From Brevibacterium siliguriense (lineage in GTDB: Bacteria > Actinomycetota > Actinomycetes > Actinomycetales > Brevibacteriaceae), in the NCBI RefSeq assembly GCF_900105315.1, contig NZ_LT629766.1:3224001-3288000 (forward strand): a stretch of 64,000 nt of DNA, in the 5' to 3' direction. Every line of letters begins with the position of its first letter. The stretch's first letter is position 1. The position numbers and the translations under genes were made by a program. The notes beneath the pieces were generated by a model, which made no database searches, was not told the DNA's origin, and worked only from the letters and a program-made list of their open reading frames with translations. Shown here one piece after another: positions 9,796 through 18,849 of this stretch.

Positions 9796-10116
9796 TTACC
9801 CGAGTATGCGGGCTTTAGCCGCAGAGAACTCCTTGTCGGTGAGAGCGCCGGAGTCGTGAAGTGATGAGAGCTGTTGAATCTTTCCGATAACGCTATCGTC
9901 TGGCGTATGGGAGGAGACAGCGTCGGGGTTATTGATGCTCTGTTGAGCGTGATGTGCGGCTATCTCATATTGTTCTCGTTCATAGTCCGCTTGCGCTCTT
10001 CTCTGCCTGGCGTTGTTCATCGCTCCTGAAACGGCTCCCGCAGTTCCAGCAACAACGGCTGTACGTGCAGCGAGTCCGAGAAGTCCAGGGCGGCCGAATC
10101 GGCGAATCATTGGCAT
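9796..10116 (-). CDS. SHOCT domain-containing protein
   Basis: The 106-residue product starts MPMIRRFGRPG; I prefer this ATG over one at 10149, which would overlap the upstream gene. An Ala/Gly-rich hydrophobic stretch at the N-terminus (LLGLAARTAVVAGTAGAVSGAM) may be a membrane segment. A charged helical middle follows, then a C-terminal SHOCT module (IQQLSSLHDSGALTDKEFSAAKARILG). SHOCT is a short helical pair usually found at the end of unrelated membrane or stress proteins, probably for oligomerisation or binding. It lies 10 bases after a DUF6325 gene and is the last gene of a three-gene operon. The same domain pairing recurs at 11920-12768. Confidence 0.85.
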   Translation of the reverse strand: MPMIRRFGRPGLLGLAARTAVVAGTAGAVSGAMNNARQRRAQADYEREQYEIAAHHAQQSINNPDAVSSHTPDDSVIGKIQQLSSLHDSGALTDKEFSAAKARILG

Positions 10117-10126
10117 TTCTTCTTCC

Positions 10127-10558
10127 TCAACTTTCATCCATGAGTACATCGACCATTGCGTTCACGATCGGGGCTGGAATTCGTTCCGTGCGCAGTACGC
10201 GGCTCCCGGACTCGGCCAGTCGTTGGGACAGCTCGCGCTGATAAGTCAGTTCCAGAGCTATGACGAATGCCGTTCTTCCCAGTGGGATGTACTCGGCAAG
10301 CGCTGATACGTCTGCTTCTCCGGTCAGTCCAGGTTCAAGCGGCTCTGCGTCGGTGAGTCCAAGTTTCGTCATCTCATGTGCGGTCTCGATCGTGGTGAGT
10401 TCTCCGTCGTCGTCTCGTGACACGAGGAGGATATCGAGGACCCGTACGGTTCCAGATGCCACCATCTGTTTGAGAGCGGCGATAGTTTCGGACTCCGGTC
10501 GATTCCCGTCGAGCTCGACAAGGTACAGCTCGACGGGGCCGTAGCGGAATTCTGTCAT
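10127..10558 (-). CDS. DUF6325 family protein
   Basis: A 143-residue soluble protein starting MTEFRYGPVELYLVEL. Recognisable family phrases are VRVLDILLVSRDDDGELTTIE in the middle and RIPAPIVNAMVDVL at the end. The function is not known. The fold looks alternating alpha/beta with an acidic surface. A ribosome site (AAAGGAAAA) precedes the ATG. It is the middle gene of AI-2E permease, DUF6325, SHOCT, with gaps of 22 and 10 bases. A second copy of the same length is at 12337-12768, also next to a SHOCT gene. A link to membrane stress is only suggested by these neighbours. Confidence 0.85.
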   Translation of the reverse strand: MTEFRYGPVELYLVELDGNRPESETIAALKQMVASGTVRVLDILLVSRDDDGELTTIETAHEMTKLGLTDAEPLEPGLTGEADVSALAEYIPLGRTAFVIALELTYQRELSQRLAESGSRVLRTERIPAPIVNAMVDVLMDES

Positions 10559-10580
10559 GGTGTTTTCCTTTCCTGATCCT

Positions 10581-11717
10581 TCATGAGTACGTTTTGACCA
10601 TCCATCGTCTCTTTGGGCTTTCTGTGGGTGACGATTTGGCGTCCTGGGCCGGGATCACGACTTTGCGCAGAATAATCAAGACGGATGCGGTAATCGGAAT
10701 AGCGACGAGCGCACCCAGTAGTCCCATCAGCGTGGCTCCGGCGATTGCGCCGATGATGACGAGAACTCCAGGAACGGCTACCGCCCGGCCCATGATTTTG
10801 GGGGTCACGGCATAGGCTTCGATCTGAATGTAGATCAGATATGTCACCGCGAAGACGAGACATGCAGTGGGACTGACGACCAACGATGCCATTGAGCCGA
10901 TGACGAGGAAAAGAAGAGATCCCATCAGCGGCACCAATGTGACGAAGAATGCGACGAGCATCATGAGGACGGCGATGGGTGAACCAAGCACTATATTGAT
11001 CGCAAATACCACCAATGCGTTGATAGTTGAGAGAGTCACTCCTCCCGCCACTACTCCGCCGACTGACGCAGTGACCTCGTCAGTGAGGGCCGAGAACCTT
11101 GCACGCTTGTATTTCGGAAGCAGCGAGACGAGCGCTTGCTTGAAAGAATCGAGCGAGACCACGAAATACAAGGTCAAGACGATGACGATGACGGCGTTCG
11201 AAATCGCGCCGAGAGTGCTCAAACCAGCCTTCAGTACCCCACCTGAAACGGTCAAGAACGACGAAAGATCGAAGATCGAGGTCCAGATCCGGTTTGCCGT
11301 GTCGTCACTGTTACCGCCCACAGTCGTCTGTACTGCGCGAAACCACGAAGTTTGCGTGAACGACTCTATTGTTTCCGGTGCTGCGTCGATCAGATGTTTG
11401 ATCTGTTGAACCGTGGCCGGCACGATGAAGATGAGGATCCCGGCAACCAACACCACGAACAAGAATGCAACCACACAGACACCCCACGCCCGGCTCAGGC
11501 CGAACCCTTGCAAACGGCGTACCACCGGGTCGAGGCCGAGACCGAGGAACAATGCTAATACCAGCAAGACGAGGACGGATGACAAAAGATACAAGACCGC
11601 CGTCAACGCAATCGCGAGTATCGCCCCAACAGCTACGGCGAACCCGGACGTCACAGGATGAACCAGAGCGCCCTGACGGCGTCTTCCGTTGGTTCGGCCT
11701 ACTGGACTGCGTGACAT
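10581..11717 (-). CDS. AI-2E family transporter (first copy)
   Basis: The 378-residue integral membrane protein matches the AI-2E/PerM/TqsA-type exporter superfamily in length and layout: paired N-terminal membrane helices (GFAVAVGAILAIALTAVLYLLSSVLVLLVLALFLGLGLDP), a third helix, a polar region of about 70 residues (QQIKHLIDAAPETIESF) and five or so C-terminal helices with the characteristic VPLMGSLLFLVIG and GATLMGLLGALVAIPITA segments. Substrates in the family vary and include autoinducer-2, ions and unknowns, so the name does not prove signalling. It heads an operon with DUF6325 and SHOCT genes and is divergent from the PLDc_N/SHOCT gene at 11920. A second, distinct member is at 20890-21960. 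Confidence 0.9.
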   Translation of the reverse strand: MSRSPVGRTNGRRRQGALVHPVTSGFAVAVGAILAIALTAVLYLLSSVLVLLVLALFLGLGLDPVVRRLQGFGLSRAWGVCVVAFLFVVLVAGILIFIVPATVQQIKHLIDAAPETIESFTQTSWFRAVQTTVGGNSDDTANRIWTSIFDLSSFLTVSGGVLKAGLSTLGAISNAVIVIVLTLYFVVSLDSFKQALVSLLPKYKRARFSALTDEVTASVGGVVAGGVTLSTINALVVFAINIVLGSPIAVLMMLVAFFVTLVPLMGSLLFLVIGSMASLVVSPTACLVFAVTYLIYIQIEAYAVTPKIMGRAVAVPGVLVIIGAIAGATLMGLLGALVAIPITASVLIILRKVVIPAQDAKSSPTESPKRRWMVKTYS

Positions 11718-11919
11718 GCTCGCAATCTACAGTCGCCAACCGCGATGACGGCAGCAGGTAGCCCGGAACGGATGATGCCGGGCAAAGGAAACAACGATCA
11801 AATTTGATCTCACCTTCTCTGGGCGATCAAGACGCAGTCGCCGATCTCCGCTCGATAATGTGATGAGCATTGCAGTAGGGCCAACAGGGTTTTGCTGAGC
11901 CGTTATAAGGAGTTAGGTG

Positions 11920-12306
11920 ATGGAATTCTGGAGCAACTTCTGGTCAATCATCTGGTGGTTCATTCTCGCGTTTGTGTTCATCGCGTACTTGATGGCGCTC
12001 TTCAGCATCATCACCGACGTTTTCCGCGATCGCTCACTCAGCGGCTGGGACAAAGCACTCTGGATACTCTTTCTGTTGTTGGTGCCGTTCATCACGGCGC
12101 TCGTCTACCTGATCTTTCGTGGCAACAGCATGGCTGACCGCCGAGACGCGGACGCTCAACGTGCCGCGGAAGCCGCCAATGCCTATATCCGCCAAGCAGC
12201 CGGGAAGTCTCCTGCCGATGAAATCGAAAAGGCCACGGCGCTGCTGGAATCGGGCAGAATCACCTCCGAAGAGTTTCACCAGATCAAGGCGAAGGCTCTG
12301 GGATAA
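11920..12306 (+). CDS. PLDc_N-like membrane protein with C-terminal SHOCT domain
   Basis: A 128-residue protein with two membrane helices near the N-terminus (FWSIIWWFILAFVFIAYLMALFSII and ALWILFLLLVPFITALVYLIF), separated by a DVFRDRSLSGWDKA loop typical of PLDc_N/phospholipase D-nuclease N-terminal domains. A charged linker and a SHOCT module follow (IEKATALLESGRITSEEFHQIKAKALG). The ATG at 11920 is preceded by AAGGAG with 7 bases spacing; a GTG one codon earlier is also possible. No phospholipase catalytic HKD motif is present. It is followed 30 bases later by a DUF6325 gene, giving the second DUF6325/SHOCT pair. Confidence 0.88.
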   Translation: MEFWSNFWSIIWWFILAFVFIAYLMALFSIITDVFRDRSLSGWDKALWILFLLLVPFITALVYLIFRGNSMADRRDADAQRAAEAANAYIRQAAGKSPADEIEKATALLESGRITSEEFHQIKAKALG

Positions 12307-12336
12307 CCCTCACCGTTCAGTCAGGGCGTGGTGAAA

Positions 12337-12768
12337 ATGGCAGTGATGGAACCTCTCCGCCTTGGGCCTTCAGTAATCGTGATGGCCAGTGTGAGTTCGA
12401 GCTCCGTTGAGGGGGCCGTGCTCGAGGCCTTTGGAACTCCTATCGCTGAAGGCCATGTTCGACTGCTTGATCTCGTTTTCGTGGACGTGTTGCCTGACGG
12501 TGAATTGTGGTGTCAAGAAGCCTCATCGACAGCAGTTCGCCTAGCCGGGTTGTCTCCGTTGGTCCCCGGTCTGATCGGCATCGACGATGTTCGTCAACTT
12601 GCTGCGCGAGTTGCCGACAGTACTCATTTGATCGTTGCATTGTTCGAGCAGCCCTGGCTCACGAAACTCTCACAGGACAATTTCAACTCCGGTGGAGTCG
12701 TTGCGGCGGTCGAGCCGGTTCCTGCACCAGTCCTCAATGCTGTCCTGGATCTTCACAAAACTTCGTGA
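12337..12768 (+). CDS. DUF6325 family protein (second copy)
   Basis: Starting at ATG 12337 the product is 143 residues, the same length as the first copy at 10127-10558, which supports this start although the ribosome site (AGGG) is weak and GTG 12328 is possible. It shares the family's VRLLDLVFVDVLPDGEL-type core and a PVPAPVLNAVLDL ending with the first copy, but is otherwise quite diverged. Its stop lies only 9 bases from the end of the convergent LuxR gene. Its role is unknown; it is presumably co-transcribed with the PLDc_N/SHOCT gene upstream. Confidence 0.8.
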   Translation: MAVMEPLRLGPSVIVMASVSSSSVEGAVLEAFGTPIAEGHVRLLDLVFVDVLPDGELWCQEASSTAVRLAGLSPLVPGLIGIDDVRQLAARVADSTHLIVALFEQPWLTKLSQDNFNSGGVVAAVEPVPAPVLNAVLDLHKTS

Positions 12769-12777
12769 ACGACAGCA

Positions 12778-15342
12778 TCACAACTGCACTTGACGAACTT
12801 CCCGTCTGGACGTGACATCGAGCTTCTGATAGATCGAGCGCTGATGGCTCTTGATCGTGTTGATCGACAACTGCAGATCCTCCGCGATTTCGCTTAATGT
12901 CATTGCCGTCTGCATCAGAACGAATACATCGTGTTCGCGTTCAGACAGCCGGCTGCCTGATTGTTCATCTCGGTCGAACGCAAGGCAGTCCGCAATGAAC
13001 GTCTCGTGAGTCGGATAGCGGAGTACGTGGGCTGCCAGCAACTGGCGGACAGAAAGATCACCGTCGCAGAAAGGCAATCGGATATTCTCCGCGGCTGCCA
13101 CCTCGAGCGCGGCCTCACACCATTCGTGGGCGAGCTCGCATTTCCCATTCCCGGCCTGAAACAGAGCAAGTGATATTCGCGACGTCACTGAAAGATATGA
13201 CGTCTCTTCGTATTCTGGCTGGCTGCGCAAGAGACGGATCGCTCCACTCAGATCGCCGCCACGGCGTAGAATCGCTGCCAAAAGAATGGTGACGAACGGA
13301 AACTCAGGCGTTCCTACATGAGACTGGGCGATGGCCATTGCACGTTTCCTGTGTCCCGCAGCTTCTTCGAGCATCGCAACGCCGCACTCCTTCAGCGCGC
13401 CCCACCGCACCTCTTGTCCCTTCTCAGTTGCTATGGAGTGGAGTTCGGACGCGGCGCGTCGGCAGTAGCGCGGATTGCGAGATGAGGCGGCAGCAGCCGC
13501 GAGCATCATACGAGCGGAGCTCCCAAAAGTCGTTCTTGCCTCGTCGGTTTTGATGACGCTGAGAAAAGATTCGTAGGCGGCATCTGCGTCTGCGGACCAA
13601 TACTCTACCCACCCACACCCGAGTAGCAGTCCCCCACCGGCGTAAGAGTCCCAAGGGGTGACTGACGTCGGAACGTCTTGGTCTGCTTCGTCCGCAACCT
13701 GGAGGGCTTGCTGATGATGGCCTGCCCACGCGTGAGCCAGAACTAATTGCCCAAGTGCCTTTCGACGAAGCGGCTGGTTGTGACTCGCTTGAGCTTCCCG
13801 CGCTGCCATGGCCAAGTACTCTTCGATCAGATCAGGGTTCGAACGATGGCGTAGTTCAGTCCATCCCACTAAGTAGAGAAGAGAGGCACGATCGACCGTG
13901 GTCAGGGACTCCGAAGTCTCAAAGAGGTGCCGAATCTCGGCGCTCGACTGTGCGCTTGACTCTCTGCCGTCGAGCAAGAGAAGTCTGGCAAGCAGGAGCG
14001 TCTCATTGCTGCCCACTAAACTATGATCATATCGTAAGAGATTTGTCGCGCGTGCAAACAGGCTTCGAGACAGCGCGTGCTCGCCCATCACTTCGTGCGC
14101 GCATGCGCGGACCAATAGCACTCGGGGATCGTCGGAATGAGGGTTGGGGAACATGGCGCAGATTCTCTCGACCGCCGCAGCATCGTTGCCGACGATCAGG
14201 CCAAGCCAGTGGCGCAGAAGAATATCGGTTGCTCTCGATGCAGAGCCGGCAGACAGCGCGTGCTCCACTGCGTGCAGAGGTTGGTCGACTTCGAGGACTT
14301 CAGCTACCCGGAGATGCAATTCAGCCAACTTCACTGGATCAGTTCTCTGCAAAATCAGGCGACACTGGTGGGCGAACACAGTGTTCCAACGGTAGTAGAC
14401 AGTAGATCCGCAATTTCGCTGGGTGAGGAAGAGCCCTCGCTGGGCGCACTCCGCTAGTGTGCGGCCAGCGTCAGGGCTGCCGGTGATCGCCTCAGCAATC
14501 TGTGACGTCAGCTCTTCGCACACGGTCATCTCTAAGAGATGCAGAGCAGTTTCTGATGACAATGTCGCCAACACATGACGTTCGATATAGTCGCCGAGCT
14601 GCTCACTGATCTCCACGTTCTGGATAGTGGCGCCCTCACCTGGAGGTGCACCAGTGAAAGCAAGTAGCCGAACAGCGATCGGCCAGCCCTGAGTGTGTGC
14701 GTATATTTCAGTCGGCGTCAACGTCGAACCCGACGTTGCGACGAGGTCTCGGATTTCAAGTTCGGTGAATTCCAGGGTTCTGGAGTCGATTTTGGTCTCT
14801 GGCTGGTAAAGAAGTAGTCGTGAGAACGCCAAATCCAAGTATGTCGTGCCGATGACAATCATGCGCAGTGCTTCGGGGGCATCCTCGATGAGTGCGCCGA
14901 CGATGCCATCATTGATTGCCCCGAGCGCCTGATGCGCATCATCGATGATGAGAATCAGTGGTCGGCGGGTCGTTTCGAAGTACTGGTAGACCGCACGGTA
15001 GGCGCGGGCTGGATCACGGAGGTCAGAGTCGTTCAGGAAGGTATCGTGAGGAAAGTGGGTCTGTAATATTCGTAGCAAATGTCGGTCAAGAGATCTTACG
15101 TCGCTATCGAATCGCCCGAGTGTCAGCCAAATAGCGTCTGCGGAGTATTTTGAAGCCCAATGCTCTACCTCCGTTGTTTTCCCAAACCCGCTGGGAGCAG
15201 AGACTACCGTTACTCGGCTCGCATGAACGCAACTCTCGATGATTTCGGCCACTCGTTCTCGTCCCGAAACTCCACAATTTTCACCGGGTGCAGTTTGTTG
15301 CCCCCGACCTGCGTGAAGTGCATCGACGTTGAATGAAGCCAC
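12778..15342 (-). CDS. STAND ATPase / LuxR-type transcriptional regulator (MalT-like)
   Basis: An 854-residue signal-transducing NTPase. Near the N-terminus are Walker A (SAPSGFGKTT, Lys55) and Walker B (LILIIDDAHQ, Asp134/135). A long helical-repeat middle, probably TPR-like, spans about 330-780. A LuxR/GerE DNA-binding domain fills the last ~55 residues (LSEREHDVFVLMQTAMTLSEIAEDLQLSINTIKSHQ split across helices). In MalT-type proteins an effector binds the middle domain and nucleotide binding drives oligomerisation; the effector here is unknown. It is the last gene of the collinear series that begins at 21960, separated from the MscS gene by 72 bases, so it may regulate that operon. Another target could be the divergent or convergent DUF6325/SHOCT genes. 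Confidence 0.9.
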   Translation of the reverse strand: MASFNVDALHAGRGQQTAPGENCGVSGRERVAEIIESCVHASRVTVVSAPSGFGKTTEVEHWASKYSADAIWLTLGRFDSDVRSLDRHLLRILQTHFPHDTFLNDSDLRDPARAYRAVYQYFETTRRPLILIIDDAHQALGAINDGIVGALIEDAPEALRMIVIGTTYLDLAFSRLLLYQPETKIDSRTLEFTELEIRDLVATSGSTLTPTEIYAHTQGWPIAVRLLAFTGAPPGEGATIQNVEISEQLGDYIERHVLATLSSETALHLLEMTVCEELTSQIAEAITGSPDAGRTLAECAQRGLFLTQRNCGSTVYYRWNTVFAHQCRLILQRTDPVKLAELHLRVAEVLEVDQPLHAVEHALSAGSASRATDILLRHWLGLIVGNDAAAVERICAMFPNPHSDDPRVLLVRACAHEVMGEHALSRSLFARATNLLRYDHSLVGSNETLLLARLLLLDGRESSAQSSAEIRHLFETSESLTTVDRASLLYLVGWTELRHRSNPDLIEEYLAMAAREAQASHNQPLRRKALGQLVLAHAWAGHHQQALQVADEADQDVPTSVTPWDSYAGGGLLLGCGWVEYWSADADAAYESFLSVIKTDEARTTFGSSARMMLAAAAASSRNPRYCRRAASELHSIATEKGQEVRWGALKECGVAMLEEAAGHRKRAMAIAQSHVGTPEFPFVTILLAAILRRGGDLSGAIRLLRSQPEYEETSYLSVTSRISLALFQAGNGKCELAHEWCEAALEVAAAENIRLPFCDGDLSVRQLLAAHVLRYPTHETFIADCLAFDRDEQSGSRLSEREHDVFVLMQTAMTLSEIAEDLQLSINTIKSHQRSIYQKLDVTSRREVRQVQL

Positions 15343-15414
15343 AATTTCACAATAACTGGCGCAACGGTTTTTGTGAATAGTTTGAGAGAAAGCAGGATAC
15401 TTGCCGACCGAACT

Positions 15415-16245
15415 CTAAATTGCTTCAGGGGGAACCAGCGGCGGCTCTCCCGGCTCACTAGTGACTGTCGCCATGTAACCCTGTGAATCAAGCTCGGCAA
15501 AGACAGACTTCACGACCGCTGATTTAACAGTCACATCTTCGGTTGGGCGGTGCCAGAATTGTCCCTCAAGCGTCACCTTGCTCGGCGACATTGTCACGAT
15601 AAGGATCCGAGATGGAGCCGTGGTGACAACTCCAGGAGCTGAATCAATGGCGGCTCCAATGGAACGAATCGTGGATTCGAGATAGTTCCGCGACACCTGC
15701 AAGCGGATCTGAACGCTGCTTCGCCGACAACCATGCCGGGAGTGATTCACAACAGAGTCGGAGAGAATCTTTGCATTCGGTACATGTATCGTCCGACCAT
15801 CCCTGCTGAGGACGACGACTGCCCGTGCGTTGAGTTCAAGGACTCGGCCGACCACAGCACCTGCCGGACTGTCTATCTGCACTTCGTCACCAACATCGAG
15901 CGTGCGACGAGATTGGATGAGGACCCCAGCCGCGAAGTTCTCTGAAGCGCCTCGAAGAACAAGGATGAGAACGACGCCGACGACGATGACGACAGCAAGC
16001 AGCGGTTGGATGTCAGCTCCTAGAAGCGCCAAGGCGATTCCGACAGAGACAAGGATGATCGTGTATCCGGTCAGCCGTGCGATCACCGTCACCATCGTGG
16101 GCGTGATGCCGCTCAAACGTCGCAGTAATCGAGTGACTCCGCGGCGCGATAGTCGGGAAAGTATCCAACCGACAACAAGAACTACGATCATGAGAAGTAT
16201 TCGTACCCACGTGATCGAGTCCGGAAGGAGCGATGTTAGATCCAT
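15415..16245 (-). CDS. MscS-family mechanosensitive ion channel
   Basis: A 276-residue product with three N-terminal membrane helices (WVRILLMIVVLVVGWIL, VIARLTGYTIILVSVGIALALLG, PLLAVVIVVGVVLILVLRG). The third leads into the Gly/Ala-rich pore-lining helix (GASENFAAGVLI). The following beta domain (LDVGDEVQIDSPAGAVVGRVLELNARAVVVLSRDG, then IHVPNAKILSDSVVNHSR) is the standard MscS middle domain, and the alpha/beta C-terminal vestibule domain is present. Such channels release solutes on hypo-osmotic shock. It lies in the long membrane-gene operon, upstream of the LuxR regulator and 99 bases after a GAP-family gene. Confidence 0.93.
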   Translation of the reverse strand: MDLTSLLPDSITWVRILLMIVVLVVGWILSRLSRRGVTRLLRRLSGITPTMVTVIARLTGYTIILVSVGIALALLGADIQPLLAVVIVVGVVLILVLRGASENFAAGVLIQSRRTLDVGDEVQIDSPAGAVVGRVLELNARAVVVLSRDGRTIHVPNAKILSDSVVNHSRHGCRRSSVQIRLQVSRNYLESTIRSIGAAIDSAPGVVTTAPSRILIVTMSPSKVTLEGQFWHRPTEDVTVKSAVVKSVFAELDSQGYMATVTSEPGEPPLVPPEAI

Positions 16246-16344
16246 GGTGGTTCCTCTTCGGGTGCAAGCCCGACGATATGCATGTCTAACTGACCTCCCA
16301 GTTGAGCCAATGAGATGTGATGAACAATCTGTTCTGTACCGGCC

Positions 16345-17013
16345 CTAGAGATACGCGAGGCCCCTGCCTAAGACGACTAGTCCAATGGTCGCCAATAGTA
16401 CGGCCATAATCACTGCATTCTCACGGGCGAGCCAGTCACGTATTGCTTGGAGTCGAGGTGCCAAAAACTCCCTTGCTGTGAAGTAGCCAATGACCGGGAC
16501 CACGACTGAGGACGCTGAAAGCACTGAGAATACGGCGATAGTGCCCACCTGCGACATCAGATCCAGGTCTTTCGTTCCTATTGAGACGCCTGCGCTGGCT
16601 GCCATGAGGAGATTCTCGGGGTTGAAAGCAGACAGAGCGACACCTAACAACACGGCTCCGCCCCAATGCATGCTCGTCACCTTTGCCAACCAACCAGGTA
16701 AGGAGCCGCTCTCGTTCTTGCTCGGCCTCAATCGCCATTGTCGAAGTGCTACCCCGACCAATGCGACTCCGAGGACAATATCGATGCCGCTTCGAACGAG
16801 TCCGGTGTCTGCTGGAAGCTCTGGAGCAACGGATGACAGAGAGCAGAATACAGTGACAACCGCTGAGACTCCGACGATCCATCCGAATGCGAAACCGATT
16901 CCCGCGCTTTTCGCTTGCGGAGACAAGAGAATGATGGCAACCGCCATGATCGGAATCGGACTGATCACAATTCCGAAGACCATCGGTAGCAGTGACCCTA
17001 TGAGGGCAAACAT
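16345..17013 (-). CDS. GAP family (Sap-type) membrane protein
   Basis: A 222-residue, roughly six-helix protein beginning with the family signature LLPMVFGIVISPIPIMAVAIILLSP and containing GFAFGWIVGV and ALSAFNPENLLMA segments. Mycobacterial relatives (Gap, Sap) assist export of glycopeptidolipids and sulfolipids, and the fold resembles LysE-type exporters; the lipid or substrate here is unknown. It starts only 9 bases after the SulP gene and is thus co-transcribed. A paralogue on the other side of SulP (18850-19536) shares the same opening motif, so the transporter is bracketed by two GAP proteins. Confidence 0.88.
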   Translation of the reverse strand: MFALIGSLLPMVFGIVISPIPIMAVAIILLSPQAKSAGIGFAFGWIVGVSAVVTVFCSLSSVAPELPADTGLVRSGIDIVLGVALVGVALRQWRLRPSKNESGSLPGWLAKVTSMHWGGAVLLGVALSAFNPENLLMAASAGVSIGTKDLDLMSQVGTIAVFSVLSASSVVVPVIGYFTAREFLAPRLQAIRDWLARENAVIMAVLLATIGLVVLGRGLAYL

Positions 17014-17022
17014 CGTCGCAAC

Positions 17023-18756
17023 TCACGCTAGGTCAGAGTTCGAAACCGAGGACACTGCAGCGCGGTTCGTGTCATAAACAGCATCGCTTCCACGCAGGAT
17101 TCCCATGCGGCTTAGACGTGGTTTTGCATTGTCTCGAACTCGGCTGAAAGCCAGACGGAGATCATTCTGGTCAAGCCACTCACGCAGAGTTTCCATCGAC
17201 TCTGCGGCCGTGACGTCGACGTCAGTAACTGCTTCCATGTCGATGACGACTGAATGCACGTGATCACCGTTCTGATTGGCCGCCGTGACCGCACCTTTTA
17301 CTGCCTGGGAGAATTCATTGCTGTTGGCGAAGAAGATGGGGGCAGCCATCCGGATGACGATGACTCCTGGAGCGGTCACCTGTCCGCGCGGAGCCGATTC
17401 CAAGAGTGATTCACTCGGGTTGTCGTTGGCGGCCAGAACATCGATTGCCGGAGAAGCGCTACGTTTGGCGAGATTGATCAATGCCAAGACGAACGCGACC
17501 AGAATTCCTGGTATCGAGCCGATGAGCAGCGTCACGAGGAAACAGACCGCGCCGATGGTGAGTTCGAACCGGTCCTTCTTGGCGATAGACATGAAGTCCC
17601 GCACACCTAGCAAAGGAATGACTGCAACTCCCACGATCGCGCCGATTGTCGGTGAGGGAATCTCTGCCAGAAGCGAGGTGCCGAAAAGCAGGAGGAGAAG
17701 CGTCCCGACTGCGAGCACTATCGAGGGTAACTGAGTTCGAGAGCCGACTTGGTCCATTGCTGCGGTACGACTCGTCGACGACCCCATGACGAACGATCCA
17801 CTCAATCCTGCTGCACAATTGCCGACGCCGAATGCTAGAAGGTCTCGGTCTGGTTGCGTCGGGTACCCGCGACGCTCCCCATACGACCTTGACACCAGTA
17901 GCCCTTCAGCAGCCGTGACCATCGTCAGCGCGATAGCCGACGGGACGAGCGCCAGCCAATCGAGCCACTCTAACTGTGGCCACGTTAAAGGCGGCGGCCC
18001 GGATGGAACAGGACCAAGGACCGACACTCCCACCCTGTCTGCGTGCGTGAGTGCGACGATGACGGTCGTGATGATCATAGCGATCAGTGCCCAGGGAACC
18101 TGAGGGAGGAGTTTACGCCCGCCGATCAGTACCAGCACAACTCCTACAGAGATCATCAGCGAGACGAGATTGGTTTCCGGCAATCCTGTGATCAACCCGG
18201 CGAGCTTCTCGACGAACTCGCCTCCAGAGTCAATTTTGATTCCGAGCATCTTGGCGCATTGCGACACAAGTATGTCAAGAGCAAGACCGCCGACGAAGCC
18301 GACCAGAATTGGTTTCGACAGAAAGTTTGCAAGAAATCCGAGTTTCAGAACCGACATGGCAATGAGCAAGACGCCACTGATGATGGCTTGAGCCAATGCC
18401 ATGGCCGCATAGTTCTCGGAGCCCGCGACTGCGAGTCCGCCGATGCTGGATGCCACCAGTGCGGCAGCAGCGGCATCCGGAGACGCAACGAGCTGTCGGC
18501 TGGAGACGATTAAGGCATAGACAATAGTGGGGACGACGAGCGCGTACAGCCCTGCTGTTGCGGGCAGGCCCGCTATCTGGGAATAGCCGATGTTGAGAGG
18601 GATCGCAATCGCAATGAGCGTGATGCCCGCAGACAGTTCGCGAACGATGTTCTTTCTAGTGACTCCGACGAGTGGCGCTTGCACAGCTACGGTCTCCTGT
18701 ACTGACAGTTGAACCCTGTCTTCAAACTCCACTATGCGCCCGAAATCGCCGTCCAT
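17023..18756 (-). CDS. SulP-family anion transporter with STAS domain
   Basis: A 577-residue protein of the SLC26/SulP family: a membrane region of about 12-14 helices from the VRELSAGITLIAIAIPLNIGYSQIAGLPATAGLY signature (residues ~38-70) to about 430, then a cytoplasmic STAS domain (about 455-560, with VVIDMEAVTDVDVTAAESMETL). Family members move sulfate, bicarbonate or other anions. Key family phrases such as GLSGSFVMGSSTSRTA are intact. The gene lies between two GAP-family genes and is probably co-transcribed with them. Given the alkylsulfatase at 6.5 kb, sulfate is a reasonable but unproven substrate; bicarbonate is an alternative. Confidence 0.93.
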   Translation of the reverse strand: MDGDFGRIVEFEDRVQLSVQETVAVQAPLVGVTRKNIVRELSAGITLIAIAIPLNIGYSQIAGLPATAGLYALVVPTIVYALIVSSRQLVASPDAAAAALVASSIGGLAVAGSENYAAMALAQAIISGVLLIAMSVLKLGFLANFLSKPILVGFVGGLALDILVSQCAKMLGIKIDSGGEFVEKLAGLITGLPETNLVSLMISVGVVLVLIGGRKLLPQVPWALIAMIITTVIVALTHADRVGVSVLGPVPSGPPPLTWPQLEWLDWLALVPSAIALTMVTAAEGLLVSRSYGERRGYPTQPDRDLLAFGVGNCAAGLSGSFVMGSSTSRTAAMDQVGSRTQLPSIVLAVGTLLLLLFGTSLLAEIPSPTIGAIVGVAVIPLLGVRDFMSIAKKDRFELTIGAVCFLVTLLIGSIPGILVAFVLALINLAKRSASPAIDVLAANDNPSESLLESAPRGQVTAPGVIVIRMAAPIFFANSNEFSQAVKGAVTAANQNGDHVHSVVIDMEAVTDVDVTAAESMETLREWLDQNDLRLAFSRVRDNAKPRLSRMGILRGSDAVYDTNRAAVSSVSNSDLA

Positions 18757-18849
18757 GAGGTGTTTTCACCCGGAAAGGGTGGGAAGGAGCTCAGCCCGAC
18801 CGCCACCGGAGACGGCAACAGGTACATGCACGACGGAGTCGTCGAGCAA

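Noticed and set aside
10581..11717. Quorum-sensing (autoinducer-2) role for the AI-2E permeases
   Set aside because: The family name reflects one member; many transport other substrates, and no luxS or receptor is in the window.
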